From CAZYSK01 sp964649415 (lineage in GTDB: Bacteria > Chloroflexota > Anaerolineae > B4-G1): a stretch of 30,806 bases of DNA. The position numbers were made by a program, and so were the translations under genes. Location: contig CAZYSK010000069.1 in NCBI GenBank assembly GCA_964649415.1, positions 1-30,806 on the forward strand, read 5' to 3'. Positions within the stretch are counted from its first letter, which is position 1. The number at the start of each line of letters is the position of its first letter. Below the pieces are notes generated by a model, which did not search any database, was not told the DNA's origin, and worked only from the letters and a program-made list of their open reading frames with translations. Below are positions 1 through 8,272 of this stretch, piece by piece.

Positions 1-1807
1 CCCCGTCGAACTCGCTCACCCCGCCACCGTCGGTGCCGAACCACTTGTGCCCCGCACCATCAACGGCGATGGCGCAGACACCGTTGCTCGCCAGGCCATC
101 GGCGGTGGTGTAGGTGGTCCAGGTGGCACCGTCGAACTCACTCACCCCGCCGTCGGTACCGAACCACCTGTGACCCGCCCCGTCCACGGCGATGGCGAAG
201 ACATTGTCGGATGCCAGGCCGTCGGCTTCGGTGTAGGTGGCCCAGGTAGCCCCATCAAACTCGCTCACCCCGCCGCCCCAGGTGCCGAACCACTTGTGTC
301 CCGCACCGTCTATGGCGATGGCGCGGATATGGTCATCCGCTAATCCATCGGCAGTCGTGTAGGTGGCCCAGGTAACCCCGTCGAACTCACTCACGCCGCC
401 GCCCCAGGTGCCGAACCACTTGTGTCCCGCACCGTCTATGGCGATGGCGCGGACCTCGTCACCCGCCAGGCCGTCGGCGGTGGTATACGTGGCCCAGGTA
501 ACCCCGTCGAACTCGCTCACCCCGCCGCCATCGGTGCCAAACCACTTGTGCCCCGCACCGTCTATGGCGGTGGCCCAAACCGAGTTGTGCACCAAGCCAT
601 CAGCAGTCGTGTAGGTGGTCCAGGTAACCCCGTCGAACCTGCTCACCCCGCCGTCGGTGCCGAACCACTTGTGTCCCGCACCGCCCACCGCGATAGTCCA
701 GACTCGGTTGTTCGTCAAGCCGTCGGCGGTGATGTGGGTGGTCCACGTGACCCCATTGAACTCGCTCACCCCGCCGCCATCGGTGCCGAACCACTTTTGT
801 CCTGCACCGTCTACGGCGATGGCGCGGATATGGCCATCCGGCAATCCATCGGCGGTAGTATATGTAGTCCAGGTGGCGCCGTCGAACTCACTCACCCCGC
901 CGCCATCGGTGCCAAACCACTTGTGCCCCGCACCATCTATGGCGATAGCCCAAATATCGTTGCTCGCCAGGCCGTCGGCTTCGGTATAGGTGGTCCAGGT
1001 CCCACCGTCGAACGTGCTCACCCCGCCATCCCAGGTGCCGAACCACTTGTGCCCTGCCCCATCTATGGCGATGGCGCGCACGCCGTTGCTCGCCAAGCCA
1101 TCAGCGGTGGTGTAGGTAGTCCAGGTAACCCCGTCGAACGTGCTCACCCCGCCATCCCAGGTGCCGAACCACTTGTGCCCCGCACCGTCTATGGCGATGG
1201 CACAGACACTGTTGCTCACCAAGCCATCGGCGGTCGTATATGTGGTCCAGGTGACCCCGTCGAACTCGCTCACCCCGCCGTCGGTGCCGAACCACTTATG
1301 ATCCGCGCCGTCCACGGCTATAGCCCACACCTTGTCGTCCGCCAGGCCGTCGGCGGTGGTGTAGGTCGTCCACGTGACCCCGTCGAACTCGCTCACCCCG
1401 TCGCCGTACGTCCCGAACCACTTGTGCCCCGCACCGTCTATAGCGGTGGCCTCGACGTCGTTGCCCGCCAGGCCATGGGCGGTGGTGTACTTCACGTAGT
1501 TGCCGTCGGTCCGGTTCCAGCGCACTACGCCACCATCTGTCGCGGCCCACACGTAATCGCCTTCCACGGCCAGGTCGTTCACGTAGTTCCCGTTGGTGTA
1601 ATTGCGCCATATACCGCCGCTCTGGGCAGCCAGCATCTCTGTCCCACCCGGTGGCACCTCATCCTCGGCGAAGTAGAACGAGGGCCGCCCCGCCGCCCAG
1701 GTCCGTACCTCGGGGGCCGCTGGGGCCACCTGGACGTGGAGCGACAGCAAAGCCAGCAACAAACCAACTGCCACAAGCACGCACATATTGGACCGTCTGA
1801 TACTCAT
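1..1807 (-). CDS. Secreted beta-propeller protein with near-identical Reg_prop-type repeats (partial, C-terminus off window)
   Basis: The minus-strand frame is open from an ATG at 1807 to the left edge, about 602 codons with no stop, so the C-terminus is missing. A GGAGGAG Shine-Dalgarno sits about 8 nt upstream. Residues 1-30 form a signal peptide: basic start, then VLVAVGLLLALLSLHV. After two diverged blades, the rest is a run of 41/42-residue units with the pattern GVTWTTYTTADGL, AIDGAGHKWFGT, GGVSEFD. This matches the two-component-regulator propeller (Reg_prop) blade, known from sensor and extracellular ligand-binding beta-propellers. No kinase or anchor is visible in the part seen. It follows another propeller gene after a 233-bp gap and is probably the last visible member of the sigma/CHAT cluster, although it could have its own promoter. 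Ligand unknown. Confidence 0.85.
   Translation of the reverse strand, partial: MSIRRSNMCVLVAVGLLLALLSLHVQVAPAAPEVRTWAAGRPSFYFAEDEVPPGGTEMLAAQSGGIWRNYTNGNYVNDLAVEGDYVWAATDGGVVRWNRTDGNYVKYTTAHGLAGNDVEATAIDGAGHKWFGTYGDGVSEFDGVTWTTYTTADGLADDKVWAIAVDGADHKWFGTDGGVSEFDGVTWTTYTTADGLVSNSVCAIAIDGAGHKWFGTWDGGVSTFDGVTWTTYTTADGLASNGVRAIAIDGAGHKWFGTWDGGVSTFDGGTWTTYTEADGLASNDIWAIAIDGAGHKWFGTDGGGVSEFDGATWTTYTTADGLPDGHIRAIAVDGAGQKWFGTDGGGVSEFNGVTWTTHITADGLTNNRVWTIAVGGAGHKWFGTDGGVSRFDGVTWTTYTTADGLVHNSVWATAIDGAGHKWFGTDGGGVSEFDGVTWATYTTADGLAGDEVRAIAIDGAGHKWFGTWGGGVSEFDGVTWATYTTADGLADDHIRAIAIDGAGHKWFGTWGGGVSEFDGATWATYTEADGLASDNVFAIAVDGAGHRWFGTDGGVSEFDGATWTTYTTADGLASNGVCAIAVDGAGHKWFGTDGGGVSEFDG
5..1390 (-). repeat. 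In-frame tandem repeat, 123/126-bp units, within the propeller gene
   Basis: The block that reads EFDGV on the minus strand recurs at 5, 131, 254, 380, 506, 632, 755, 881, 1007, 1133, 1259 and 1382. Eight intervals are 126 bp and three are 123 bp, so the frame is always kept. Units are nearly identical at DNA level. The 123/126 difference is one codon in the GTDGG / GTWDGG / GTDGGG loop. This suggests recent expansion by unequal recombination or slippage. The array continues past the left edge. Confidence 0.92.
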
Positions 1808-2040
1808 CTTCTCTGCTCCTCCCACACCCTCAACGGTGTTCTGACTCCTAGGCAGCAGTTGCACCCGCTGCAGCGAGCGGCGCAGCACTAATAGCAGGTG
1901 CACGCATCGCTCTCTGATCGTGATAGCCCGTGCAAGTAACAGGTTCCCACCGCTGTCCCGCGCGTACGCCACCGCACAGCACATGCCCTCCCGCATACCG
2001 ACCTTCCAGCATAGCTGTGATCTCTCCCTCACCCGCAGAA

Positions 2041-3705
2041 CTATCGCGTGCCCACGTTGCGCACGACAAGCGGCAAATAGACCCGCAGCGATCCCTCCAC
2101 CCTCACCATTGTTGTCAATCGCGCCGACCAGACGCCCTCGTCATCCTGCACCTGCAGCCCGATAGAATGGACGCCGGAGGTGAAAAGATCGTACGGCAGC
2201 GCACAAGTGGCGGAAGTGCATACCGGTCCATCCAGGGACGACGACCAGTCCCAGGCCACGATCCTGTCGCCGCCCTCGTCCCCGTCCACGCCCCCTCCGC
2301 TCAGCGTGAGCGTCGTCCCCGAGGTCAGCGTCAGCGGCGAGACAGCGTCAATCTGCGCCACAGGCCGCGCGCCGGGCGTGGCGGCCAGGTCCATCCGGTC
2401 AAGGCCCGCCGGCGCAGCGGCCACTGCTGCCTCATTCTCCGCGACGAGCGCGTGTATCGCTCCCGGCCTCAGCCCATGCGTCGTCGTGTACGCGCCCCAC
2501 CAATCCCCGTCGGCCAGGAAGCGCACGCCATCGGCCGTCCCCGCCCAGGGTGCGCTCTCCTCCCCCATCGTCAGGGCGTACACAGACGCCGGAGACTGGG
2601 GCAGCATGGCATCGACCGGCAGGCCGTGGGCGGTGGTATAGGTTCGCCAGGTCCCTGTCGCCAGATCGTAGCGCGCAACGCCGCCGCGTGGCCCCAGTCC
2701 ACTCAAGTACGGGGCAGTCCCGAACCAGACCTCCCCATTACCCGCTGCGGCCGCCAGCACGTTGTCGGAAGCCAGCCCGTCCACGGCCCGATGGCGGGTC
2801 CAGCCGCCGCCCCAATCCTGCCGGTGGACACCATCCCCCCACGTACCGGCCCAGACTCGCCCCTCCTCATCCACTGCCAGCGCCGTCACCGGACCACCAA
2901 ACGAGCCCGCCGTGGTCCAGGTGCCGGTGAAGACCGCCACCTCCCCCGCCACCCCATCCCCGCCACCCAGCCAGACCGCACCGCTATCGGGCTCCACCGC
3001 CAACGCGCGCAGCGTGTGGGCCAGGGGAACGGCGTGGGCATGCCAGGCCCCGCCGTCGAACTCGGCTACGCCTCCCCCACCGGCAGCCCAGACGTGGCCG
3101 TCGGTACCCACGGCCAGCGCCCGCACCGATTGATCGGCCCCGGGCAGGGTATGAGCCACGCTGATCCCACTGGTCAGCCCGATGGAGATGACGCCCCCCG
3201 GCCCACCGGCCCAGACCACGTCCCCGGCCAACGCCAGGGCACGGGTATAGCCACCCGTCACCCATGGGCTCCAAACGCCGCGCTCTGGGAACGCCAGCAC
3301 GATGCGCTGTTCGCCATCGGCGCCAGGCCAGGCCCGGAACGACCGGCTGACCGTCCCCCCGGCAAATTGGGCGGTCAGCGTTACCACGTCCCCCCGGCGG
3401 GCGCCCAGGTCGTGGGCCGTCAGGTCAAAGTACGGCTCCGGCTCCAGCGCCGTGCGCCGGGTCGCGCCGGCCACAGCACCATTGTCGTAGGTGAGCGTGA
3501 TTGCGACACCGGACACGGGCTGCCCGCGGAAGAGCACCTCTCCCCAGGTACACCCACAGAAATCCGGGGCGCTCAGTGGCAGGGGGCCGGCGCTGCCGCA
3601 GTGACGTCCCAGGGGAGCCACCGGCGCAGCCCAGACGTGCAACGACAATGCCAGCGCAAGCAGGAGTCCAACTGCTAACCCAATAGATATCGCCATCCTA
3701 CGCAT
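2041..3705 (-). CDS. Secreted beta-propeller protein with PKD domain and YLPLVVRN C-terminus
   Basis: A 554-residue protein starts at an ATG with GGAGGG upstream, 12 nt after the CHAT gene stop. Residues 1-27 are a signal peptide. Residues about 48-145 resemble a carboxypeptidase-regulatory/Ig-like domain (GQPVSGVAITLTYDNG). Residues about 150-425 carry diverged Reg_prop-like blades (VRALAVGTDGHVWAAGGGGVAEFD, in pieces; WRTYTTAHGLPVDAM). Residues about 430-530 are PKD-like (IVAWDWSSSLDG, HSIGLQVQDDEG). The protein ends VYLPLVVRNVGTR. That tail recurs on secreted Chloroflexota proteins and may be a sorting or processing signal (inference). Unlike its neighbour, its blades are not near-identical. 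It is co-oriented and tightly spaced with the CHAT/anti-sigma/sigma genes, so probably an exported product of that operon. Confidence 0.82.
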   Translation of the reverse strand: MRRMAISIGLAVGLLLALALSLHVWAAPVAPLGRHCGSAGPLPLSAPDFCGCTWGEVLFRGQPVSGVAITLTYDNGAVAGATRRTALEPEPYFDLTAHDLGARRGDVVTLTAQFAGGTVSRSFRAWPGADGEQRIVLAFPERGVWSPWVTGGYTRALALAGDVVWAGGPGGVISIGLTSGISVAHTLPGADQSVRALAVGTDGHVWAAGGGGVAEFDGGAWHAHAVPLAHTLRALAVEPDSGAVWLGGGDGVAGEVAVFTGTWTTAGSFGGPVTALAVDEEGRVWAGTWGDGVHRQDWGGGWTRHRAVDGLASDNVLAAAAGNGEVWFGTAPYLSGLGPRGGVARYDLATGTWRTYTTAHGLPVDAMLPQSPASVYALTMGEESAPWAGTADGVRFLADGDWWGAYTTTHGLRPGAIHALVAENEAAVAAAPAGLDRMDLAATPGARPVAQIDAVSPLTLTSGTTLTLSGGGVDGDEGGDRIVAWDWSSSLDGPVCTSATCALPYDLFTSGVHSIGLQVQDDEGVWSARLTTMVRVEGSLRVYLPLVVRNVGTR

Positions 3706-3717
3706 AATCCACCCTCC

Positions 3718-6429
3718 TCAAATGACAGGGGCAGAGAGCTGATCCGACAGGTCGGCGAGTCTGCCCCATGCACCAACTAGCATAAAGGGTGCCCAGTAGG
3801 CCGGGTGGCGATAGACACCGTACTCCACCGGACACTCGCGCCCCAGGGAAAGAAGTTCCAGTTGCGCCCCGCGCAGCGCCGCCGCCCGTCCCACCCCACC
3901 CTGCAACGCCCGATAGAAACTGTGCATCAGGCGCGCCGTGCTCGCATCATCCACTCGCCACAAACTGACGAGGAGCGACCGGGCACCAGCCCCCAGGAAA
4001 GCGCACGCCAGGCTCACCAGGTCCGCGCCCCGCAGTCGGCCCCGCCCGGTCTCACAGCCGCTCAACGTCACCAGGTCGGCGTCCAGGCGGAGGCGGGCGA
4101 TCTCACCCAACGTCAACCTCCGATCCGCGAGTGAAAGCGAGGAGAGCATTGCCTTGTCGGACCGGAAGCGAGCGTGCGCCGCCAAGTGCAAGATGCGGTG
4201 ACGAGGTGCGTCGGCCAACAGCCGGTCGGCCCGTGCCTGGGGCCCACTCAGTACGCGCACCCCCGGAAAAAACGAACGCAGCGCCTCAACTTCGGCACTC
4301 ACCTCCGCCAGCCCGCCGCCTCCATAGCCCACCATCAACACGCCCTGGTTCCTCGCGGTCCGCCGGGCACACAGACCCAACACGGTCGCGCTGGGTGCGT
4401 AGCCGACGGCGTGACGCTCAATCAGATAGCCCGCGTCGCCGCGCAAGGCGTGGAAAGGCACATAATGCAGCGGGCCGTCAGGCGAGATGATCAGTAGCCT
4501 CCCCGAGGAGAGATAGACTTCGAGCGGGCGGACTAGCAAGTCGTACAACGTGGCCAGTTGATCATCGGCATCCGCCAGGAGGGACGGCAAGTAACGCTTG
4601 AGCAACTCTCGGCCATATCGGGCGGCCAACCCCAGTACACGCTCCACGGCGGCCGAGAAGCGCCGCCGGGCCGCCTCCATCTGGGCCAGGGATGCCAACC
4701 GCCTATGGTCCCTAATCCCCGTTTCGCCTACCACGAAGGCCCACACGCTGCCGCGAGCGATGTAGTATTGGAGCAAGAGCCCGTCCTGCAACTGTGATTG
4801 AATGGCCTGCAAGGAACTGGCACGCCCCATCGTCAGAGGGGAAAACAGAGGCTTGTCGCGCTCCATCCTCCGTGCTACCTTCACGACTTCGTCCTCGAGT
4901 TCCCCCACTGCCGCCAGGGTCTGTGGCGAGGGGATGTCCGAACCGGACTCGCCGCGTCCCTCTGCATCGTCCAGGCGCGCCTGCCGGTAGAATCGCTCCA
5001 GTCGCACCAACAGCCCTCGTAAGCGCCGGGCCAGCGCCCGCGTTTGCGGGTCATCGGACTCAGTCAGCACAGCGAGCTCGTCGCTCAGACGACCTGCAAG
5101 TTGCTCGGCCAAGAGACGCGACTTGGCCCCCTCGACAGCGGCGAACGCCTCCTCCAACCGACCGGACCGAGCGAAGAGCAGGGCCAGATCCCGGTAGACG
5201 ACCAGCTTATCGGCCAGAAATCCGGCGCGGAATGAACCGACGTAAAGGTCACGCCGCATGGCCTCGATTTCAGCGACGGCTCGTTGATAGAATATGGAGG
5301 CGGCGTCTGGGTTGCCACGTCGTTCCGCCAGGTTCCCCAAGAAACGAAGAGCCTCCCACGCGAGAGGGCGCCCCCCGCCGTTCTCGCCAATCTCCAACGC
5401 TCGCTTGAAGGCATCCTGAGCAGCCGACGCACTGCCCATCTCCATCCAACAGCGCCCCACTCCCAGCCAGGCTAGTCCCTCCTCGAAGAGCGGGCCATCG
5501 GTCGCCAGCCGAGCTTGAGCATCAATCAACGCGCTGACCAACCTCTCGTCCGGCGCACGTTCGCTTTCCAGCCGCGCCAGCGCGCGATATACCACGAGGG
5601 ATGCCCGGGCTTGCGCCACGCCCTCAAGCGTGCTCAACCAGCCATCCGCGGCGGCGAACTCAGCCTCGGCCTCTTCATACCGTCCCCAGCGAGCGTATAG
5701 CGTGCCCCGGTTGTGCGCCAGCCTGGCCAGGTCGGCCGTCGCATCAGCGCCCTGAAAACCTATCTCCGCATCTTGGAAAGCGGCCAGCGCTTCGTCAAAC
5801 GCGTTGAGGTACGTGAGGGCACAGGCCCGGTTGTGCCACACGTGGGCGAGTTCCAGTTCGTCCCCCAGCTCACGCGCTATGGCTACCTGGCGTTCGTACG
5901 CCTCCAGCGCTTCCTCGTACCGCCCCATCAGGTCGTTGGTGATACCCACGTTGTTGAACAGCCCTCCCAGCCGCCTGAGGTCGTCTCGATTCTGGCGGGC
6001 GGAGGACTCCAGCAGTGGCTCGATCTCCGCCGCCCGCGCCAGGGCCTCCTCGAACTGGCCGGTGTAGGCCAGCGCCCAGACGTGCCCCACCCCCATGCGG
6101 GCAGCCTCCAGGGGCAAATCAGCCGCCCGGTAGAGTTTTCCCGCTTCCTCAAAGAGCTCAACTGCATCACTGTAGCGGTCGGAGAAAAGCAAAGCGTTGG
6201 CCAGCGTCCATCGACCGAGAGCCGAGGCCGGGTCGGGCAGCAGGTCTCCCAGCCGGCGGGCCAACTCGGCCACGCGCACGGCCTGGGCAGGTTGGTCGAA
6301 GTAGAGATGAGATGAACGAGCCTTGAGCGCCTGGACCGTCTTGATGTCCATGGCTTGCGCTGCAATCAACGCACGCAGATCCTCATCGTCGCGAGCGGAC
6401 AGCAATTTGCCTAACAGTTCATCGTCCAT
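3718..6429 (-). CDS. TPR-CHAT caspase-like cysteine protease
   Basis: A 903-residue cytoplasmic protein. Residues about 45-460 are TPR helices (RYEEALEAYERQVAIARELGD; FDEALAAFQDAEIGF; RYEEAEAEFAAADGW), a protein-binding scaffold. The C-terminal third is a CHAT domain (caspase HetF-associated with TPR, a clan CD peptidase). It holds LHYVPFHALR, the catalytic histidine in HLAAHARF (His752) and the nucleophile in TLSGCETG (Cys792), followed by GAGARSLLVSLWRVDD. Both dyad residues are intact, so it is probably active. The start lies 3 nt after the anti-sigma gene stop with no good Shine-Dalgarno, suggesting translational coupling. CHAT proteases act in programmed cell death, in Craspase and in other effector systems. 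The substrate here is unknown; the adjacent anti-sigma or sigma protein is the obvious candidate (inference). Confidence 0.92.
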   Translation of the reverse strand: MDDELLGKLLSARDDEDLRALIAAQAMDIKTVQALKARSSHLYFDQPAQAVRVAELARRLGDLLPDPASALGRWTLANALLFSDRYSDAVELFEEAGKLYRAADLPLEAARMGVGHVWALAYTGQFEEALARAAEIEPLLESSARQNRDDLRRLGGLFNNVGITNDLMGRYEEALEAYERQVAIARELGDELELAHVWHNRACALTYLNAFDEALAAFQDAEIGFQGADATADLARLAHNRGTLYARWGRYEEAEAEFAAADGWLSTLEGVAQARASLVVYRALARLESERAPDERLVSALIDAQARLATDGPLFEEGLAWLGVGRCWMEMGSASAAQDAFKRALEIGENGGGRPLAWEALRFLGNLAERRGNPDAASIFYQRAVAEIEAMRRDLYVGSFRAGFLADKLVVYRDLALLFARSGRLEEAFAAVEGAKSRLLAEQLAGRLSDELAVLTESDDPQTRALARRLRGLLVRLERFYRQARLDDAEGRGESGSDIPSPQTLAAVGELEDEVVKVARRMERDKPLFSPLTMGRASSLQAIQSQLQDGLLLQYYIARGSVWAFVVGETGIRDHRRLASLAQMEAARRRFSAAVERVLGLAARYGRELLKRYLPSLLADADDQLATLYDLLVRPLEVYLSSGRLLIISPDGPLHYVPFHALRGDAGYLIERHAVGYAPSATVLGLCARRTARNQGVLMVGYGGGGLAEVSAEVEALRSFFPGVRVLSGPQARADRLLADAPRHRILHLAAHARFRSDKAMLSSLSLADRRLTLGEIARLRLDADLVTLSGCETGRGRLRGADLVSLACAFLGAGARSLLVSLWRVDDASTARLMHSFYRALQGGVGRAAALRGAQLELLSLGRECPVEYGVYRHPAYWAPFMLVGAWGRLADLSDQLSAPVI

Positions 6430-6432
6430 CGG

Positions 6433-7176
6433 TCACGGTTCAGTCCCCAGCGTCAACGTAGGAACCACGATGCGCTGCTCTAGCAAGGAGACAACGAGTT
6501 GATAGGTGCCCGGGCATAGACTACAAAGGGCGAATCCACCGTTAGCGTCCAGCTCAGCCTCAACAGGGGCGATCTTCTCCTCGCGAGCCGTCAATCGGGC
6601 GTATCCATCGGTGGCAGCGATCGGCTGAGGCGACAACACCTGTCCGAAGAGCGTGTACGCCCCGTTCTCCTCTTGCTCCAGGTTAACACTCAAGGCCATG
6701 TCGCCGGCCTCGAAGAGCAATACTTCCCGCGTCTCACCCCGCAGGGCGAGCACCGGTCGCGGGGCCGGTGAGATCAGACGCGCCACGATCAAACCCATCC
6801 GCGCAGCCGCTCGCTCCGCTCGGGCCACCAGTTCACTTGACCGAGATATGAATTCCACCTCCACAGACTCGGCCAAATCGGCCAGTTCTGCTGCACAGTG
6901 TGGACAGGTTTCCAGGTGCGCCTCCAGCCGACGCTGTTCGTCAGCCGCTGCGTAGCCGCATTCGTAGTCACGCAGCAAGTCCGGTGGGGGGCAATCGAAA
7001 CGGTACAGAGTCCGACGGAGCTGATGCTCTAGTACCACCCGCTTCCTCAGCCGTGCGAGACAGGCCGGACAGCGCTTCACGTGCTCCAGGAAACGCGGCG
7101 ACGCCTCACCACTCACGTAGGCCTCCAGTTCCCAATCTTGGACCGCTCCAGGTTCTATACACTTCAATTCCTTCAT
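6433..7176 (-). CDS. Soluble anti-sigma-like protein with two zinc-binding ZAS/zf-HC2 motifs
   Basis: About 247 residues. Two H-x3-C-x2-C motifs are visible, HVKRCPAC (about residues 32-39) and HLETCPHC (about 87-94), each with an upstream Cys. This is the zinc-binding anti-sigma (ZAS/zf-HC2) signature, here doubled. The rest (about 110-247) has no transmembrane helix, unlike many anti-sigma factors. Its C-terminus (AELDANGGFALCSLCPGTYQLVV) resembles a carboxypeptidase-regulatory/CNA-B beta-sandwich. A GTG at 7179 directly precedes the ATG at 7176; the AGAAGGG Shine-Dalgarno has better spacing to the ATG. It lies 12 nt downstream of the sigma-like gene and 3 nt upstream of the CHAT gene, so most likely it holds the sigma factor inactive (inference from family and context). 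Confidence 0.83.
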   Translation of the reverse strand: MKELKCIEPGAVQDWELEAYVSGEASPRFLEHVKRCPACLARLRKRVVLEHQLRRTLYRFDCPPPDLLRDYECGYAAADEQRRLEAHLETCPHCAAELADLAESVEVEFISRSSELVARAERAAARMGLIVARLISPAPRPVLALRGETREVLLFEAGDMALSVNLEQEENGAYTLFGQVLSPQPIAATDGYARLTAREEKIAPVEAELDANGGFALCSLCPGTYQLVVSLLEQRIVVPTLTLGTEP

Positions 7177-7188
7177 CACTGTACCCTT

Positions 7189-7872
7189 CTACGGCATCAA
7201 ACGCTCCTCGTGTCCGTTTTTGCACATACCTTGTAGGACTGCGTCGCGACCCAGACGGGCAAAGAGATTCTGCTTGACGCGATACACCTCGGACACGTTG
7301 AGGAAAAGATCAGGAAACCGCTCGGCAATGTGGCGCGGCTTGAGGCCAGCCACGAAAGTGAGACGGGCCACGAGATAATCGCGCTCATCGTTGCAGCATG
7401 CTTTCACGGCAGTCCACACTCGCCGCGCCGTCATATGCTGCAGAGCAGTCGACTCAGCGGAGCTCACAGAGACCTGGACACCCAGAAGGTATTCATCCCA
7501 CTCCGCCTCGACGACTCTCCTATCGGCCTTGCGCCGTGCCTGCGCGACAACAGAAGCAGCGCAGGCCTTGAGATAGGACAGCACATTCCCTAACCCACTG
7601 GCACACGCCAGCTTGTCGGGGGTATAGAAACGCCAAAAGGACTCAAAGGCATCTTGGGTCAGATCGTCAACCGTATCGGGATCCGTAGATATGCGTTGGG
7701 ACACCCAGTATCGAACGAGACAATAGTACTGGTTATGCAGATAGTGCCAACAGAGTGAGCAGTTCTCGATGATCGCACGGCGGAAGAGCTCGAAACAGAA
7801 GGGCTCGTGAGAACCGTCTGGGCGGGTATTGCGGCAACGGGCCGCCAGCTTTGCGGGAGGACTGTCAATCAT
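7189..7872 (-). CDS. Divergent sigma-70/ECF-like RNA polymerase sigma factor
   Basis: About 227 residues from the ATG at 7872. The frame stays open to a TTG at 7932, giving 247 residues; neither start has a clear Shine-Dalgarno. A region-2-like segment is visible: LVRYWVSQRI, then DDLTQDAFESFWRFY, then LGNVLSYLKACAASVVAQARRK. A region-4-like helix-turn-helix lies near the C-terminus (RDYLVARLTFVAGLKPRHIAE, then SEVYRVKQNLFARLGRD). The layout matches an ECF-type sigma factor with regions 2 and 4 only, but the sequence is divergent and unusually Cys-rich at the N-terminus (FCFELF, ENCSLCWHY). It should direct RNA polymerase to specific promoters, possibly its own operon. It lies 12 nt upstream of the two-zinc-finger anti-sigma gene. 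Confidence 0.77.
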   Translation of the reverse strand: MIDSPPAKLAARCRNTRPDGSHEPFCFELFRRAIIENCSLCWHYLHNQYYCLVRYWVSQRISTDPDTVDDLTQDAFESFWRFYTPDKLACASGLGNVLSYLKACAASVVAQARRKADRRVVEAEWDEYLLGVQVSVSSAESTALQHMTARRVWTAVKACCNDERDYLVARLTFVAGLKPRHIAERFPDLFLNVSEVYRVKQNLFARLGRDAVLQGMCKNGHEERLMP

Positions 7873-7940
7873 CAGTTGTATGAAAACACTATGAAGACGA
7901 TCAAGCCAGAAACTACGCGGGGTACAAAGCAAGAGTCAGA

Positions 7941-8168
7941 CTACGACTCAGTAAACTCCCGACCGCTCAGGCTGCCGCTCCCCTGCCTGAACCATTCATC
8001 AATCAGATCCTTCCGGAATCGCCACACCCTGCCCACCTTCATCGCCGGGATCTCGCCAGCCTGCGCCAGCCTGTATATCGTTGCCTCAGCCAACCGAAGG
8101 TACTGGGCAACCTCTGACGTGGTCATGATTTCGACCTCCACCCTCTCTGTCTTTTCCACTTCGCCCAT
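7941..8168 (-). CDS. Small excisionase-type helix-turn-helix DNA-binding protein
   Basis: 75 residues from the ATG at 8168, which has a GGGGG element 7 nt upstream. An in-frame ATG at 8231 would give 96 residues but lacks a ribosome site and adds an unstructured N-terminus. Residues 14-60 match the HTH_17/excisionase (MerR-like) family: TTSEVAQYLRLAEATIYRL, AQAGEIPAMKVGRVWRF, KDLIDEWF. Such proteins bind DNA as small winged helices and act as transcription regulators or recombination directionality factors. No integrase is nearby, so a regulatory role for the downstream sigma/anti-sigma/CHAT genes is more likely. The gap to the sigma reading frame is short (8 nt if the TTG start is used). Confidence 0.83.
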   Translation of the reverse strand: MGEVEKTERVEVEIMTTSEVAQYLRLAEATIYRLAQAGEIPAMKVGRVWRFRKDLIDEWFRQGSGSLSGREFTES

Positions 8169-8272
8169 CTCAACACCCCCAGTCCGCTCCCCCCTGATGG
8201 ATATGCATAAGGAGACATCAGGCAGCAGCATACTGATCGTTGATCAAGTGATTCAGGCTATCATACCGTTTC

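Noticed and set aside
5..1390. Regular repeats considered as a CRISPR array
   Set aside because: Unit length is 123-126 bp with no repeat/spacer alternation, and the repeats are in-frame protein blades.
422..1891. Long plus-strand open frame across the propeller repeats
   Set aside because: It is an antisense shadow of the regular 126/123-bp repeats. Its translation has no ribosome site, no signal and no known fold, while the minus strand gives a coherent propeller with signal peptide.
1930..3678. Plus-strand open frame opposite the PKD propeller gene
   Set aside because: High-GC shadow; its residues are rich in Arg/Pro/Gln with no domain, and the minus-strand gene is well supported.
2041..8168. 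CHAT/sigma operon as part of a type III-E CRISPR (Craspase) locus
   Set aside because: No gRAMP/Cas7-11, Csx30/31 or CRISPR repeats are visible; only the protease/sigma logic is shared.
7941..8168. HTH protein as an excisionase of an integrated element
   Set aside because: No integrase, attachment site or phage gene lies nearby; the spacing suggests membership in the sigma operon.
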